A stretch of DNA of 64,000 nucleotides, from the NCBI GenBank assembly GCA_029721435.1, contig CM056583.1, positions 70,674,120-70,738,119 on the forward strand, read 5' to 3'. Both the position numbers and the translations under genes were made by a program. This document shows positions 60,290 to 64,000 of the stretch, piece by piece (position 1 is the stretch's first letter; each line of letters starts with the position of its first letter). The notes beneath the pieces are model-generated. The model saw nothing but the letters and a program-made list of their open reading frames with translations. It made no database searches and was not told the origin of the DNA. The stretch is from Gymnothorax reevesii (lineage: Eukaryota > Chordata > Actinopteri > Anguilliformes > Muraenidae).

Positions 60290-60637
60290 ATAATTACCTT
60301 CGCCAGCGACTTCGCTGACGAAGGTAATGTTTTGATCCCCGTGTATTTATTTGTTGGTGTGTCTGTCTGTCTGTGTGTATGTGTATCGAATAACTCAAAA
60401 AGTACTGAACGGAATTTCATAAAATTTGGTGGGTTGATTTGGCAAGACCTGAGGATCAATCGATTAGATTTTGGGAGTGATCGGGTCAAAGGTCAAGGTC
60501 AAGGCCACGAAAAGGTCAAAACCGACTTTCGGCCATATTTCGGTCAATTTTTATCCGATCGGCATGAAACCAACGCCAGTGGCGAGGGATTCAGTGGCGT
60601 CGGCGAAGGTATGCGCTCTACCGAGTGCCCGTTCTAG
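60290..60637 (+). mobile_element. Helentron-like non-autonomous element E
   Basis: The 5' part ATTACCTTCGCC, GCGACTTCGCTGACGAAGGTAA is a strong hairpin. GGCGAAGGTAT near the 3' end is an inverted copy of ATTACCTTCGCC. Then GCGCTC-TACC-GAGTGC forms a stem-loop (one G-T pair), followed by CCGTT and CTAG (60634-60637) before TTTT. The body has (GTCT)n, AACTCAAAAAGTACTGAACG and three GGTCAAGG-type units. It is the least decayed member of the group here. Confidence 0.72.
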
Positions 60638-61920
60638 TTTTGTGAATGTTTCAATAACGAAAAGTATTACTCATTATGAGTGTTTGTTATAGTACACTTT
60701 ACTTACTGTGGTTAAGGGATAGAATTTAGGAAGAATGTATTGGGCTTTTGAACAACATTGCAGCTGCTCTTGATTTGTGAGGCTACTTTTATTGTGCTGA
60801 TAAATCAAGTCACATTGATCTGAAGCTCCTGACCTGTGGGTGGCGGGAGAAAATGGAACCCTGTGTGTCACTGTCTCTCATGGGAATGGCGCTGTAGTGT
60901 ATTCATGCAGAAGCTGAGCTTTATAATACATAGTCTGAGGGTTGAAAGACAAAATGGAGGACTCATGTGCATGATATATTTGCCAGTCCCTCTATGGGGG
61001 GAAAAAAGACACATTTTATGTCCTAACTTAATACCATGCAGTAGTCTTTTTATGCTCAAAAGCCTAATGGGCTGACCTACCGAGAATATTAATGCATAAA
61101 ATGAATAGGAAAAGTAGATTGAACAAAATATTAATGAATTATGATGCTGAAGCATAAAAGCTCTGGAGGCTACCCTTCTCTTCTACTACAAAATGTTCAA
61201 AATTTCTTGTTTTCATTTTTGTTTTAAATGATATTGCACTTATCTTGTTTCATCTAATTGGACCTTTTCAGCAACATGGACTGCCAACTCCTCTCACGTT
61301 ATCAGAACAGGCCATGAGCTGTCACAAGGCCAGTTCTGAAAATCAATGTGAAATCCCACAACTGATGTGGATCTGGACTTTAAAGCATTGCACATTAAGA
61401 AACTGCCCACGAAACTGCTCTCTGCCCCATTTCATTGAGCTTCTCCAGATGGCTGGTGCCTGACCTCAACATGCTTTTTGATGTAATTAAATACATTAAA
61501 TGCTCCTTTGTGACTCCAAAACTAACTGTCGTCTCACCCCATTACTCCTTTCAGAATTATCCCCACTCTTCCTTCCTTTGCAAAAGAGTGGGGTTCCCAT
61601 TATGACATTATACATTCTGCAATGAATTCTGTTTTTCATTGTACCCTGTATATCAAGGTTATTGAACATTATGTTCTACAAGATCACATTATTGGCTTCC
61701 AGTTTCCGGAACCTCTCTTAAAATGGCCATTTATAAGTTGTGCTACACAAATTCCCTACGACTTGTCTCCTTGCTGAACTCAGGCGAAGCTTGTGTTTAC
61801 ATTAATCCTACTTTATGACCCAATCATATTTGCTACATTGCAAACAGCCCTGATAGCACAGTCGATATTCAGAATGAGAGCCTCAATTTGTGTAGCCAAT
61901 GTTATGCTTAGTTAGTGCTC

Positions 61921-61959
<39 letters not shown>

Positions 61960-62435
61960 GATCATAGAAGTACCACATTTATTTGAGGTTGATGTGAAGT
62001 ATGAAGAATGGTTTTAATGAAAAGCGCAATGGACCATTGATGTGGTACAGTCTGCAGAGCTATTTTAGACAGACTATTCCAGTCATGCCTTCATTCTCAT
62101 AAAACCTCCTTTGCATTTCTGTCGCTGCTCTGCCCCTCTCAGGCAGGCTATTAATGCTGCTGTCCTGCTCCAGCTCTGCTGTATCACTTTCTCTGCTGCT
62201 GCTAGTTAACATCGGCTGCTGCTGCATCACTCTTGCTTGCTGTCAGTGAGCGTCTGTACTTTACCTCACCATCCACCTGTTGGCTCTGAATGATATTTCT
62301 GGGGGTGGGGGGGGGTTGCGATGCTGCAATATACCGACATGCTCTGATCTCTTTTTCTCAAGCTCAGGAGACTATAGGTTGTGAAAGTCAGAGCTTAGAT
62401 GCCAAAATATCATTGTTTCTATTTATTAATACTCA
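60638..62435. other. Unassigned, with (GA)n
   Basis: (GA)n at about 61924-61960. No gene recognised. The frames at 60836-61463 have no domain. Confidence 0.45.
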
Positions 62436-62900
62436 GGGGCGCCGGGGGGGGGGGGGGTAACGATGGACGATTCTAGGGGCCCAACATTCACAGGGGCCCC
62501 ACAGAGGATATTGTTATTATTAACATTCGTAAATAAAATATATTGACACTTTAATTTATTTTACTTTTTGTAATAACTTGATCGATTTAAAATGAATTTG
62601 TTGTTTGTTTCTCAATTTTCAACTTTTTAAGAATAATCTCAGCTCATGGTCCCCCCTCTTACTATTCATCATTTTGTACGGCCCAAGTCACACGAGTGCC
62701 TGAACTGGCTGCAAAAATTTTTTCTGCCATCAGCCAATCACAGCTCGGCTGTACTCATGCATCGACAAGAATGGCAACGCATTCGACCTTGTCTCTGTCA
62801 GTTGAGTTGTGCATGCAGGAAATCTGTAAATGCTTGTCTTAAAATAATGATGTAGGTGCTCCACAATACGTGAAATTACAAGTACGCTAGCTGGTCTGCC
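62436..62900 (+). mobile_element. hAT-like 5' region
   Basis: CAGGGGCGCC followed by a 14-G run, TAACGATGGACGATTCTAGG, and CAGGGGCCCC is like the 5' terminus of fish hAT elements with CAGGGGCG ends. No transposase frame or 3' end was found. Confidence 0.42.
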
Positions 62901-64000
62901 GCAGAAGCCCAATAGTCCATTTATTAGCCTTGGCTGCAGATTGGAGAGCAAATTTAGTGATATCAGTCTGTTTACATCACCAGTTTTTTATTCAGCCATT
63001 TCGATTTTGCACATTTCAATGGGTATTAAATGGAAACGCATTTTGAGAGTGAGGATGAAGTCCAACGTTATTAGCCTCAAAAATATAGTCTGCTTCGTGA
63101 CCGTAGACTGTTCGTGACACAGATTGCTATTTGAGGCATTGCACTGATAACCATATTGTCGTCACTGGAGTACATTGGGGATGCGTTACCACTTAGTTGC
63201 TGAATCAGTATTTTGAAAATTTGCTGCAATCAATAGAAATTCAATTCTACTGACCGCTGGCCAATTAATAGAACCCCAAAGAAAACTTACTCTTTGTAAG
63301 AAACTGCAACTTTTCTTTTCTTTATTGTACTCTCATGAAGATAAATAATCTTGCACTTGGACCAACCACTCAACGATTTCACACATGCTACGTGAATCTT
63401 ACTTTCTGTCCTCATGGATGACATTCTTTGGTAGGATTATTTACTTTGATCCTTAGAACGCGTTCATGTTTAAAAAAGACCGGAAATCGACAAAATGGTA
63501 TTTTTCCGAAATGCATCGTTAATATTAAATGCTGTTATGCTCAGATGCAACAGCCCCAGGAAATCTTCCCTCAGCCCCCCAAACACAAGATACAGTCCAA
63601 TGAGAGGAATGTGAGCACTATAGGCTACAAGATGACACATAGCGTACAATAGTCCCTGAATATAAGGCTTTGAGGGTAAGATTTCTGTAAACTGAATATT
63701 TTTGCAAAGTTGCCAGGCTACCTTAGTGTATAATTATTGAAATAAACTGAAAAACTGGCACACTAAGACAGGTTTGTGAGTTAGTTTTATTAAAAATGTA
63801 AAGTTGATGTTTCCTTCCAGGTTATATCCATGCCCAGCTAAATAGTTAGCCTGTATCACAACTATGTGTAGCCAATGTAGCCTATAGTCTACTGTTAAGG
63901 CCTAAGACAGATTCTGAATATACAATTCTTACGGGTGCTTTAGAGTCAGGGCCATCTTTAAGCCATTAGGCAACCACAGAGGCGACCAGTGAACAAATAT
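62901..64000. other. Unassigned
   Basis: No gene or repeat recognised up to the window end. Confidence 0.4.

Overview
The window looks like a gene desert from a vertebrate, most probably a teleost fish. The evidence is the transposon fauna rather than any host gene: a DANA/V-SINE-like tRNA-derived SINE, CR1-type and Rex/Babar-like LINE fragments, fish-type Tc1 transposons with DD34E transposase remains, hAT-type miniature elements, and several Helentron/Helitron-like elements. I could not identify any intact protein-coding host gene, rRNA, convincing tRNA or CRISPR array. Almost all open frames are short (60-170 codons), unsupported by motifs, and fit chance in AT-rich DNA. The species cannot be named from the sequence.

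Layout. 1-6.5 kb: a start region with three NF-kB-like palindromes, a dispersed repeat pair (577-740 and 4592-4790), an LTR-like stretch, then unassigned DNA. 6.5-10.2 kb: a 361-bp-offset direct duplication, a 1.19-kb terminal-inverted-repeat transposon with a central 19-bp hairpin, and hAT-like ends. 10.5-19.3 kb: SINEs, a broken Tc1 transposase, a Helentron-like element, a 223-bp MITE, a Helitron-like element and a 2.1-kb Tc1 transposon split by a 527-bp solo LTR. 22.6-23.4 kb: an 860-bp solo LTR with a perfect 5-bp target duplication and an internal 27-bp minisatellite. 25-34 kb: three more Helentron-like elements, a 728-bp hAT MITE with an 8-bp target duplication, and a LINE 3' part. 36-43 kb: a transposon-derived broken exon, a Tc1-type remnant, a 1.9-kb giant inverted repeat, and a second inverted-repeat transposon interrupted by a CR1 LINE. 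44-57 kb: a SINE, LTR-like sequences, a LINE 3' UTR and a foldback element. 58-64 kb: two hAT-like 5' ends, a telomere-like patch and a fifth Helentron-like element.

The features do not form pathways. They record layered insertions: LTR into Tc1, CR1 into a TIR transposon. The most notable recurring theme is five elements of different sequence sharing one plan: a 5' GC-rich hairpin or inverted repeat, an inverted copy of it near the 3' end, a short stem-loop where it is visible, and in three of them a terminal CTAG next to T. Two also carry an internal tandem array. I interpret them as non-autonomous Helentron relatives. The DNA between the elements is mostly unremarkable, with a few stretches whose texture suggests conserved non-coding elements. 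That is a guess without comparative data.
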